A stretch of 64,000 bases of DNA from Eudorina sp. 2006-703-Eu-15 (lineage: Eukaryota; Chlorophyta; Chlorophyceae; Chlamydomonadales; Volvocaceae), in assembly GCA_003117195.1 (NCBI GenBank), contig BDSI01000080.1:434001-498000 (forward strand). The letters are read 5' to 3'. The position numbers and the translations under genes were made by a program. Position 1 is the stretch's first letter. Each line of letters begins with the position of its first letter. This document shows, piece by piece, positions 33,245 through 44,287 of the stretch. Below the pieces are notes generated by a model. That model worked only from the letters and a program-made list of their open reading frames with translations, searched no databases and was not told the DNA's origin.

Positions 33245-36200
33245 ATGAGGCGCATTGACTGCAAAATCCTGTTGCTCCTTGCAGTGGCGCAAATAAGCAC
33301 AATTTTTGCACGTGGATTCGACATAAGGAGGCATCTTGGTACGAAGGTGCGGCACGCTGTTGCGGAGGAAGCACGCGCCTCCCTCCCCCATCATGCGTCC
33401 TCCTACCCGCAGACCCGCTACGCGTTTCGGCTGGCAGTTCCGGGCGCCCCATCTATCTATAAGGCGCCCGACCCAGATGGTTACGACCCGGTGCACTTCT
33501 ACCTGCTCGCGAGGCATGGCACCCGCTGGCCCACGGGCGACCGGATGCGCCAAATCAACAGCTTGGAGCCGCTGTTCCGGGTAAGGCAGGCACGCTTGTG
33601 AGGCGGCCTCTTAACCCGGGGTGTCTCAGCGACCCGGGGATACGGAACCTTCGACGAGCGGCGCCGCCGCACGGGACCCCGGATCCCTGGGGTGCATAGC
33701 GTAAGCGCCAACCTGGGTCAAGAAGGCGACACGGGGCCGCTCAGCGGGTCAGTGCGGGCCCGACAGGTCAAGGACCTCCATTTGCACTCCCCTTGAACCC
33801 CATGCGGTGGTGCGCACGAACCTAGGGAGCGCGCCGCCGTTCTGCGGAGTGCGCTGAGGGTGTTTGGTGAATCCGCGCGCGGCCCCGCCCTCCCCGTCCT
33901 CGGGTAGGACGCCCGCAACACCGCCGATCACCCGTGGATCCGCAACTGGACGGCGCCCTTCTCCAACGTGGCGCTGGTGGGTGGCGAGCTGCACCCCATA
34001 GGTGAGCCCCGGGGTGCGCATGAGGCCATGCTTCAGCCGAATGTCACCAGGGCGGTCGTTTGGGTCTTGACATGTTCTCTGGACGAACAAGATCTGTCGT
34101 ACAACCTGACGTGTCTTCCCAGCTGGGCGCGCCACAATCCCGCCCACTGCCTTTGGTCTCCTTGCCTCCCCGCTGCAGGTGCTGATGAGCTGTGGGGCCT
34201 GGCCTACCGGTTGCGGAAGCGCTTCCCCTCCCTATCCAACCAGGAGTACCTGCCCAAGCGGTTTCCCGTGGTGTCCACGCAGGTAGGGATGCAGGTAACC
34301 GGCGCTGGCGACTCGCGTGCGAAGCGGATCTGGGGCCGCGGTACCCAAAATTTATGGACGGGGCTGGGTACGAGTCTGACCACGGCGGACTGGGACTGCG
34401 GGCGGGCCCTGCCCGTGACGTGGGCCCCGCCGTAAAAGATGTGAGGACAGGGCGGAGCACAGTCCGGGGCCTCTGGCGGGCCCTCAGCGGCGTCGCAGCG
34501 ATTTGGGGGGCGGGGAGAGGTGTCCGGGCCCTGTGCTGGGGGATCGGATCCGTCAGGGCTCCCGTCCCGCGAGTGGTGGGGTGCTGGGGCGAGCGGTACG
34601 AAGCGCGCGCAAGCACGGCGCCCTGCCGATCGAGTCCCGTCCTTCCGCCATCTGACGCTTCCGGACGGGCACCGGGAGGGGCCCCGCAATGAGCTGCCGG
34701 CTGACGCCTGACTGCACCGGCTTCCCGCTCCCGGGTGGGCCGCAGGTGGCTCGTACGGCAGCCAGCGCCAGCGCATTCACCTCGGGGTTCTTCCCGGACG
34801 TGGGGTCCAAGGACCCCTCCGATGACTCACCCAGCGTGAACCACGCACCGCCGCGGGCGCCTGCGGAGGGGAGGACGACGGCCGTGGGTGGTGCGGCCGT
34901 CATGGATACGGACCCGGCGGGTCAAGTCCGGAGGCTGGGTTCGCGTGGGAGCAGGTAGGCCAGGGAAGACGACGACCCCGCAGACGACCGGGCGGCAGGG
35001 TCGAGGACAGGGCGGGGGGTCCCCAAGGCGGAAAGTCTTCACGATGTGCGGAATGGATGGTCCGGTGTTGCGGTGGGCGGTGGGACAAGGTAGTCGGCGG
35101 GACGCTTCAACCACTTTGGCCTGTCCTCGTAAGCACTCAGGGGAATCCCCTACGCACCCAATCCCCGGGGGGCAGCGGTGGAGGCCGGCGGCGTCCGTCG
35201 GGTGACGCCCTCTGGTGCACGTGGGCCATGGCGCCCGTGTGCAGGTTGTCCAAGCTGCAGATTGCCGTACATGAGGAGCTGGACGAGACGCTTCACGACC
35301 GACCCAACGTGCGGCGGCCTGAGGTACGGCCCTGGTGCGCGTTCGCGCATCGCACACGATATCAGTGTGCGGTCCCGGAAGAGTGACAGACGGCTGAGAA
35401 GGCTTGCAGGACTGCCGCGCGCCGATGGCGCCCGGCGGGTTGTGCGGTCCCTTCCTCGCGATGACGGCGCTGCGCGGCCGTCAGCGTGCACACTGGTCAG
35501 CTTAGCTTGTGGGGCGTCTCCAGGGCCCATCCTCGCCCCAAGGCGCCCCGTCCCCCCTCTCCGCCAACAGGCTGTGGCCATCAGTATGGCCCCCAAGGAC
35601 GCGGACCCGGTGCTCCGTTTCTTCGAGGTGTGCCCCGCCTACGCGCAGCACGACGAGTACACGGAGAAGTGGATCGGGAGCTGGATGCAGGTGTGCGGGG
35701 GCGCGTCAGGGCTGACCCGTGGGTCACCTGCGCGGCGCCGAGGTACTCCCCCGGGCACAGGGCCAAACGACCGGGCCTTGGCCTTCCGCCTTGGCTGGGT
35801 GCTGAGTCCAGAGGTTGGCCCCGGGGCGGCCTCGCCGTCCCGAAGCGCCAAGTGCTACTCTGCCAGACATTGTTGTCTGGCTTCGGAGTGGGGCGTTGCT
35901 TGGCCTCCAGCAACCGCCACAACAACGTGTACCGTGTGCCCTTGGCCTCCACCACAAAACATCTCGCTGCGGTGCAGGGCAACTGGTCACGCCTGCTTCC
36001 CTCCCTGGAGCAGCGCCTGGGCCTGTCCCGCGACATGGACCCCTGCGAGGTGGAGGCGCTGTGGCAGCTGTGCCTGCTGGAGGCGGGGCTGTACGGCGTC
36101 ACCGATCAGGCCTGCAGCCTCTTCCAACCGGAGGTGCGGCGCCGCTGTGATCCGCTATCCGCCAGGGCTGAGGGCTGAGGGCAGCCACGGGGAGTCACGA

Positions 36201-38628
36201 GGCCACGCGCCGGCATCCCCGGTTTGCTGGGTACCGCAGCGGTACAGGTACCGGTGCGCCGGCATGGCTGCGCCCACGAGCTGACCTAGCCTATTATGTT
36301 GCACTGGGGCCGTGAGGAGACCGGGGTCACGAACAAGGCCCCTTGCCTCGCCGGCTCGCTGCCCGTCATCCAGGAGGTGCTGATGCTGGAGTGGGTGGAC
36401 GACATCCACCTGCTGGAGACGCAGAGCTACGGGGCCAGCATCAACTACGACATCGCGGCGCCGCTGCTGAGGGACGCCACGGAGGCGCTGCGCGCGGCGG
36501 CCGCGGCGCCGCTGCCGGTGGGGTCGAGCGCGCCGGTGGCCAGGTCAGTGGAGGGTTAATCCCAAGGCGGGATTGAGGAGTGTTCAGAGCCTGTACGGCC
36601 TTGGGGACCGACCAGCCTTGCGGTGGTCACATCTATGCGGAGCTACCGCCGTGCCTGGGCGAGACATGCAGCGACCTGTGTGTCTTTGGAGCAGGAGTGT
36701 CTGCATGTTATCGTGTTTCTGTTCAACTACACCTGGCGCAACTTCTCCTGGCGCAAGCACGCCTGATGTGTCCTCCAACCCTCCCACCTGCCCTCCCCCC
36801 AAAGGCTCATGTTCGCGCACTGTGAGACGCTCGTGCCGCTGGCCAGCCTGCTGGGCCTGTTCCGGCCGCCCGCACCCACGCCGCCGGACGCCACCGCCGA
36901 GCAGCTGGCGGCCGCGGTGTCCCCCGCCGCGGCCCAGCAGCACCTGCAGACGTTGGACACGCTGGAGGACCTCCACATGATGGTGGCGGGGTGAGGGCCG
37001 CGTGGGTGCGTGGGTGGGTGGGGGGTCTTGTGCCCAGATTTGGCGTCGGGTGCATGAAGGGCAGTACTGTAGCATCCGATAGGCAAGCGGTTGCAAGGCA
37101 ACAAGGAAAGGCGTTTCGGTCATTGCGTGTGGCGGTGGGGTGGGGAGTGGGGGTTAACGGCACAAGGAATCTGCGGCGCCGGGTTGCTGTAAGGCGGGAG
37201 TGGAGGCGCATGTCAGGTTGGCGCATGTGGGGGCAAGAAAGTTTTGGCGCTCGGCGGCGGTCATGGCTGTCTTGGCGTCTGGCCGCCCAAACGCGCAGGT
37301 CCGCTCGCCCAGTCACGGGACACGTTACCCGCCGGTGCCCCTCCCCCCTGTTGGTGACTAACGAGGGAGGTCACCCGATTCGATCCCCGGGCCCCGTTCT
37401 TCACCGCAGGCTCCAGGACATGGACGTGCGGGGGCCCCCAAGGCAGCGGAGCAGCGGATCCCTGGGCGCTGAGGACTCGCACGCGTGCTACAAGGGCCGC
37501 CCGCCGCCGCCGACCGACTCGGTGCCGCCGCCCGAGGGCTGGTACCCCATGTTCTCCTGCGACGACAACCGGCTGTTCAAGGGCGCCCGGCTGGCGCCCT
37601 TCGCGGGTAACCTCGCGCTGGTGCTGTACCGGCGGCGAGAGGGCGGCGGCGCGCCCAGGTGAGCACAGGCGGTCGTACGGGACTGTTGTACGACACCATG
37701 GGAAGGCCGTTGGATGGACGCGGCTGCGATCGGCAGAGGGCTTGAGGTCAACCACGGGCCAGATCAAACGTAGCGAACGGATGCGGGTCAAAGGCCGTGG
37801 AACTTTACAGGTATTTTACGACATGGCGAGCCATAGGGCGGCGAATGGGCCCTGGGTGCCTTGCGCCCTCGTGGCTGGGGCTGTGATGTGACCTGGGCGG
37901 CGGCCTTGCGCTGGCAGCAGGTCAGCTGCAGCCCGCGGAGATGTCGCCGCCTCTCCGTCGAGCGTCAGACTCCCTGGCCCCCTCACCATGCCCTGCTTAC
38001 GTCCGCTTGCAGTGGGGGACCCCAGCACCTGGTGAGGCTGCTGTACAACGAGCAGGTGCTGCCGATCCCCGGCTGCGGAGGTGCAGGGCAGGACGGCTTG
38101 GACTGCGACCTGGAGGAGTTCCTGGAGCTGGTCAAGGTAAGCGATGAGGCCTGGTGAATGATGAGAAGCCATGTATCCTCACACGGAAAAGATATGGGGG
38201 AGTGTGTGTGTCGCGCATGTTGTCAAGTGCAAGGGCGTTCCTCACACGCAACAGTGGGCAGAGGTCGGGCAGGTGGAAGGTGAAGGTGGACGTAAGCCCG
38301 TCGTTTTGATGCACTCCGAGCCTTTTGACGCTGCCGCGCGTGCTGAACGTCTATCGTGGTTTCGTATGTTGGGCCTGAGGTTTGGCCTGAGTCAAACCCT
38401 GTCTGCTTTGATACTGTATGCCCGAGTCGTACGAAGCACTGTGTAGCAGTCACGCTGCCCTTCCGCCCTTGACTGCTGCAGTACAAGACGGATCCAAACG
38501 CGCTACAGCGATTGTGCGGGACGGACGGCAAGGTGGTTTTGGGAGATGGTGGCGCGGCCAAGATGTACGACAGTCAAGGGAGCCTTGGCAACCCAGGGTC
38601 GACTGCCGCGGCGGCTGCGGCCAGCTAG
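33245..38628 (+). CDS. MINPP1: Secreted/ER histidine acid phosphatase, multiple inositol polyphosphate phosphatase type
   Basis: The family removes phosphates from inositol polyphosphates, including phytate, through a phosphohistidine intermediate. The model has 11 exons (33245-33580, 33908-34001, 34179-34282, 34746-34883, 35571-35690, 35978-36133, 36374-36543, 36805-36990, 37410-37658, 38013-38136, 38482-38628), giving 607 residues. A hydrophobic stretch (CKILLLLAVAQIST) after two Arg is a signal peptide. The catalytic motif is LLARHGTRWPT, with RHGTRWPT at 90-97 and nucleophile H91. Next come HPWIRNWTAPF, GGELHPIG and STQVARTAASASAF. The proton-donor motif, normally HAE in MINPPs, reads HCE here (378-380) inside LMFAHCETLVPLASLLGLF. 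YPMFSCDDNRLFKGARLAPFAGNLALVLY matches the C-terminal core (split as two blocks ending GARLAP and FAGNLALVLY). The end of exon 4 is the least certain junction. Confidence 0.88.
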
Positions 38629-39309
38629 TACTCTGATTTTAGGGAATTAAATGGATGACGTTCTGATGCTCAGACGTACAGCAGATATTGGGATGGGATA
38701 AAGGAGGGCCTAGGGGCTCGGCGCAAACTGACTCGATGATTTCGTGACGTACATTGAATATTGATAATGAGTTGGTATGGAATATGAAGTTTATACGATG
38801 TATATGTTAAACGCACTAGAAACTGTGCTCTCGTGCAACCTGAGCAGCGGTGTTTTTGAACAAGGTCCGACACGTTCCGCCATTAAGAAGTTGTACGTGC
38901 GAGGAGTGCACTGATGAAAGTCAAACTGTCAGGCTGAGAAAATATGCGACATGAGTCAACGCGCTCATGTGAGTTTTGTCATGGAATTTGCAGTACAGCA
39001 TGCAAGCACAAAAAATGTTTGCACGCACCTCAGTAACCTGTTGCCAAACTAGCCACAGATGATTCCTCTCGCGGTCTTGCCTCGAGGCCAAGTGAAGGCG
39101 TTGGGAACTGAGGGAGAGGCCGGCGCAGCGCTAGTTTGCAGGCCACCTGCTGCATATATTATGAAGAGTTGAAGCACATTATTGAATCTACTCATGGGAT
39201 GTAAGGGCAAGCCGTCACAACTTCTTAGTCGGCATACCGAAGCACAACACTCAACAATCCCGTTTCCTGGCAGCTAATATATTGTATTTCATGTTAGAAC
39301 GCCCGCAAC
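38629..39309. other. Intergenic region between MINPP and the AGC kinase
   Basis: These 681 bases are A/T-rich and show no coding signal. TGTAA at 39200-39204 could serve MINPP but is 570 bases from its stop. TAATATATTG near 39276 may be a core promoter element for the kinase. Confidence 0.4.
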
Positions 39310-42300
39310 ATGGAGGTTACAGCAGACGTCCAGCGTGGTCCGGAGGAGGTAGCCACACGAGCAGTTGAAAGCAGTCGGGGGCCACCCAGCGACATACATC
39401 TGATTATGATGGCGAGCGTCTTCGAATATACCAGCGCTCCATGGCGAGCTTTGGCAAAAGTTTTCCAGGTAGTGTGCGAGGGTGCCTCGACTGTTCAGCT
39501 ATTGGGAGAATTTCGGCAGACGCTTCAAGGGCCCTTGATGCAGGAGGGGCTTTGTGTCGTCCCTAATTGTCTCGGCAACGAAGCATCTTGTGCTGCTTGG
39601 GTCGGCACGACAAACGTGTTTCCTGCTCTCACTGGAGCGTTCTGATTTGTCCGTTCTCCCCCATCCACATTCAGGAGGACCTCGCGCGGCGGGTTGAACA
39701 CAATCTTGAATGTGGCACCACGCTGGCGACGTTAGACCTGCGAGTCCGGGACGCCGCAGCCCCACCGCACGGCGTCAACCGAAATCCAGTTTCGAGTGCG
39801 CGGGCGAGGCTGCCGCAGTCAGCAACACAAGTGCGCGATGGACAGACTGCGCGCAGGTTCTCACCAGCAGCAGTTGTGGCCGCCACCGCGGCGGCGGCGG
39901 TCTCCCGCGCGCGCTGCCGCACGGACGAGCGCCCTGTCGCCGGTCCCAGCCCTGACGGCGTGCTCTCCCCCGTCTCGCCGCCGTCGTCCCGCAGCTCCTT
40001 GTCCATGTCCGCGATGTCCCCCTCTGGACAGGGCCCCTCCGAGCCCAGCACACACCTCACCTCGGACTCTTCCTCGGCGCTGTCGGGCCCGGGCTGCGCC
40101 TCAGCGCCCACCGGCCCCAGCAAAACCTTGTCCACCACAGGGCGCGAGCACCAAACCGACAGCACACCCACCGAACACGTGCAAGCCCAGGCCGCCGCGG
40201 AGCAGCGGCCCCGGGCAGATCTGGCCCGAACGGAGGCCTTGGGCAAGGACAGCGCCGCAGCCGTTCAGGACGGCCCGTCGCCGGCGTCCTCGTCGGGCTG
40301 GCAGATGCCTCCACGGCGGCCCGCCACATTGCGCCTGCGCTGCATCGTGCGGGACCCGGCGACTAGCTCCATGTTGGCGACCGCGCGGGGCCACGTGGAC
40401 GATGCGGATATGCCGCTGTGCCGGCCGCGACGGCGGGCGCAGCCAGCGCGTAGCATCGGCGCGGGTGCCGGCAGTGGTGGAGGTGTTGCTGCTGGCGTGG
40501 GTGGCGGCGGCGGCGGGAATGGCGGCCGCATCCTTGGGCCCCCCGAGGAGTCGGGGCATTTGCTCTTGGTGGAGGAGCAGGTGCTTGGGCGCGGAGCATT
40601 CGGCTTCGTCACGCAGGTGACAGGTAAGGCGGTGGTTGCTGCGCGGGGGATGGGCCTAAGAGCTCCCTCAGACATCCGGGAAGCGACATGTAGTCGTTGC
40701 GGTGCGGAGGTGAGGAGCGGCTTGTTTGCGGCAATGTCAGGGCTGCAAAGCCTGTGGGATACACGTGGAGGTCCTGTGCCCCGTTCCGCCCACGTGTGTC
40801 CTCAGCTCAAGGCGAGGGGTGCGCCTCGGATGGTAGGACACTTGCGGCATGCAACACTCGTTGCTTCACTGTTACCGCTCACGACGTCGCACGCGTTGAT
40901 TGTTGTCCCTGCAAACGGGTCGGAGTGTCGTTCGTGCATGCTCACGCCGCCTCTGCCCACCCAAGAACATCCCGTCCTCGGGGATTGACGCGACGCAGAT
41001 GCCGTCACGGACAGGACCTACGCGCTAAAGCGCCTGCGCCGCGCAGCCGTGAGCCCCCGGCACGTCATGCAGGAGCAGCAGGCGCTGCGGCTGCTGATGC
41101 GGGGCCAGCTTGCCCCGACCAGTCCCCTCCCGGGCACTGACTCGGACGCTGGCGCGCAGCCGCATCAGCGCGGCGAGGCGCCATCGGGCCGGGTCTGCAG
41201 CCGTTGTGGGGGTGCCGTAGGGTCGGGGTCGGCGGGGCCGCAGGATTCCCCGCGCCCTTCCGCTTCGGGGTCGTCAACGACGTCGATGTCGTCCAGCGGT
41301 TCGGGGCTTCAGCGCGCTGCCAGCAGCTACTCCAATCGCTGCGCGGCGGCGTTGGCGGCGGCCGCGGTCGGCCAGCAGCTGCAACGGCCGTGCCAATGCC
41401 GGTTCTGCGTGGCGGGGGCGGCGACGGCGGGGACCCGCGCGGCGGCGCCGCGGCTGGGCGGTGGCGCGGCGCGGGCGGCGTGGCTTGCGAAGCGGCAAGC
41501 GAATGGCTGGCTGGGCGTATCGCCGCAGCAGCCGCAGCAGCAGCCGCGGCGGCCGCCGGAGCCGCCGCGGGAGGAGCCACGGCGGTGCTGCTGCAGGCCA
41601 CGGCGAGGCCCGTCGTTCTGCGTGCGGCAGCTTGGCACCTTCCAGGTGAGTGGCGCGTGTTTTAGCGTGTCGGAAGCGACGGCTATCCCGCAACTATTCT
41701 TTGATCCGCGGATCATGGGCTGCTCCGCCCCCCCGCCCCCATGTGCTGCCCTCGGCGCTGGGTCGGGACACAGCGTGTGACGCACCCAGGAGCCAACCAG
41801 CTCATACGGTTGGCATCTGTCAACCTCAGAACCTTATCTCGCGACCCGGCGGTTTCATGTCTCCGACATCGCTGCTGTCCGCTGGACTGTCACGCTGCTG
41901 CCCCTGACCACCGCACGGCCCTGAATTGACGTCCTATAGGATGACAACTACCTCTACCTGCTGATGGAGCACTGCCCGGGGGGCGACCTGGACCGCCTGG
42001 TGCGGATGACGGCGCGGAAGACCCTGGTGCCCCGCCGCAGCTGGCTGGCGCAGATGGTGGCGGGGCCCGGGGTGGCGTGGCGCGGCCTGCCCGAGGCGGC
42101 GGTCAGGTTCTACGCCGCGGGCATCCTGTTGGCCCTGGAGGTGAGGCGGCGTCGGCGAAGGGGAGTCACGTGGGTGGGTGGAGGGGGAAGGCAGCGGGCG
42201 CCCCAGTCGAAGGGCTGATGAATCGACGGTAGGTACCAAGAGAACCAGACGAAATTCTCAAGGTACACTTACTATGACGAGCCGTCATTGATGACACAGC

Positions 42301-44287
42301 TTGTGCGGTGATGTCCATCACCATCAGATTTTTTGTTCTTACCCTCCCGTCCCTGGCGTTTCCTGTGATTGGTGCTTAGGAGCTGCATTCGCACTTCATC
42401 GTGTACCGCGACCTGAAGCCCGGCAACGTGCTGATCGACGGCAAGGGGTACCCCCGGCTGGCGGACTTCGGAATGGCCAAGGTGCTGGACGGCCCCAACG
42501 GCCGGGCTACGTCCGCCTGCGGCACCCTGGACTACATGGTGGGTCGGGGGCTGGTCGACACCGTGTCTCCCTCCGGGTCAGTCAGTCCGCGCAGGGCCCG
42601 TGTGGCCCGCTGGCTCTACCCGCCCCGCTGGTAGCGCCCAGACTCTGGAGCCCACAAGGACCCGTACTAGGGGATCGAGGATGCAAGGGTCGTGAGCTCA
42701 CACGCGGGTGGTTGGGTGAGTGGGCCTTATTCGTCGTTCCTGAGCGCGCACAGCAGGGCCACCCCCGACCGCGTCGTTTGCGATCCCTGGACCTCACGCG
42801 GCCAGGCGCCAGAGATCGTCAAGCTCGAGTGCGTGGAGCTGGCGCGGGAGGGCAAGGCGCAGGGCTTGGAGAACTGGGTGGACTCGGCAGCCCTGCGCCG
42901 GGGGGCGCCGGGCCCCGCGGCCGGCGCAGCGCGCGGCGGCAAGGCGGAGCCGGCAGGGGCCAGGCGGCAGCGGGCGGCTGCGGCGCAGATCCCCGGCTCT
43001 TACGGCCTGGGAGTTGACTGGTGGGTGGGGCCCGGGCCTTGGAGCTGCGTCGCTGCGTCCGATCTATGTGACGGCTGCAACGAGGGACGACATTCCGCGC
43101 TTCTTTGTCATGAATAGGGGTACCGTAACTTCGCCACGTGGTGGCGCGGTGCCAAACGATTGTGGTTGCTGGTTGGGTTTTGTAAAGTGTAGCGCTGTCC
43201 ATGGCCGCCAACGCTGCATGGACCTCACGGCGCCATCCGTACTCTCCTTCCGTGCAGGTGGTCGTTTGGTGCCGTGCTGTACGTGCTGCTGACGGGCTGT
43301 AAGCCCTTCTGCCCGCCTGAGGCGGAGGAGGCGGGGGAGGACCCCACGCGCGTGCTGGTGCGCATCATCAACCCCTGGTACGAGGTGCCGATGCCCGTGT
43401 ACCTGAGTCCGAGTGCCAAGGACCTGCTGCGGCGGCTGCTGGTGCGGCAGCCCAAGTGGCGCCTGGGCTGCGGAGGCGACGGTGCCGATGAGATCCGGGC
43501 GCACCCCTTCTTCGCGGTACGGCCTGCAGCGCGGCCGGCGGGTCGCTCTCCTGTGCATGCCATCATCCATCATCGTAGAAAAGGGGCGATGCCCTAACAC
43601 CTAAACCCGAAACCCTAGAGAGCCCTAGATGCCGCAGAGCATGGCCACTCACGCAGGCGGGTCTACAGTAGGAGAGGAAGGGGGAAATGACAAGGGGCTG
43701 GAGGGAGCGCGTGTGTTAACGGTGCTCGATGGTGCGCTTGCTACGATGCGACTAGGATTTGGTGGTTGTCCATGCAGGGCTTTGACTGGGACGCTTTCGA
43801 GGAGCGGAAGCTGCCGCCGCCCTTCCCTGCCAAGGTGCGTGCGATTTTGCCCCGCGTCGGTGGAAGCGCTGTTGGGCTCATGGTCTTTGGAGGTATGGGG
43901 CCGCGATTCAGAACGGCAGCCGGTGCCCTCGGATCCGACACCCGGTGTTGCGGAAAGGCGTCCGGACTTACGGTATTGTCCACACGAACTGGAATGTGAG
44001 GTAGCGGAAATTGCCGATGCTGTGAGAATAATCGCGGCCCTGGTTAAAACCCTTGAAACCAAACTGGAGCTTTTGTGGTACTGGACGTGCAGGCGGCGAC
44101 GCTGCCTCAGGATCAGGAGGCCGAGTCGGTGGCTTGCTTCTTCGGGTACTTCCACGATTCCGTGGCAGACCAGCCCCCGCCAAAGGCGCCGCCGGGGCAG
44201 CAAGCGCAGCCCACAGGCCAGGAGGCCCCGGACGCGGGCCGACGCCAGCAGCAGCAGCAGCCCACCAACTGGCTTCAGGATTTCTAA
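39310..44287 (+). CDS. AGC-family (PKG/PKA-like) protein kinase with long inserts
   Basis: Nine exons (39310-39468, 39675-40623, 40999-41645, 41940-42140, 42380-42538, 42806-43020, 43258-43516, 43778-43834, 44093-44287) give 946 residues. Residues 1-345 are mostly low complexity, with no cyclic-nucleotide-binding domain that I can see. The kinase domain then shows the Gly loop LGRGAFGFV (G358-V365), ATP lysine in YALKRL (K380), [14 protein letters not shown], the catalytic loop YRDLKPGN (D663), DFG (D681), CGTLDYMAPE and [15 protein letters not shown]. After that come [18 protein letters not shown] and an AGC tail ending NWLQDF. All main catalytic residues are present. Odd points are an insert of about 170 residues between helix C and strand 4, a second of about 50 before DWW, PEN changed to PGN, and GTPEY changed to GTLDY. 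The tail resembles PKG/PKA most, but the subfamily is not settled. Confidence 0.88.

Noticed and set aside
37370..37400. GATTCGATCC resembling a tRNA T-loop
   Set aside because: It lies just before a MINPP splice acceptor, with no cloverleaf partner sequence upstream.
39310..40623. A cyclic-nucleotide-binding domain in the kinase N-terminus
   Set aside because: The region is mostly Ser/Pro/Ala/Gly-rich, without the cNMP phosphate-binding cassette (G-E-x-x-L ... R-x-A-x pattern).
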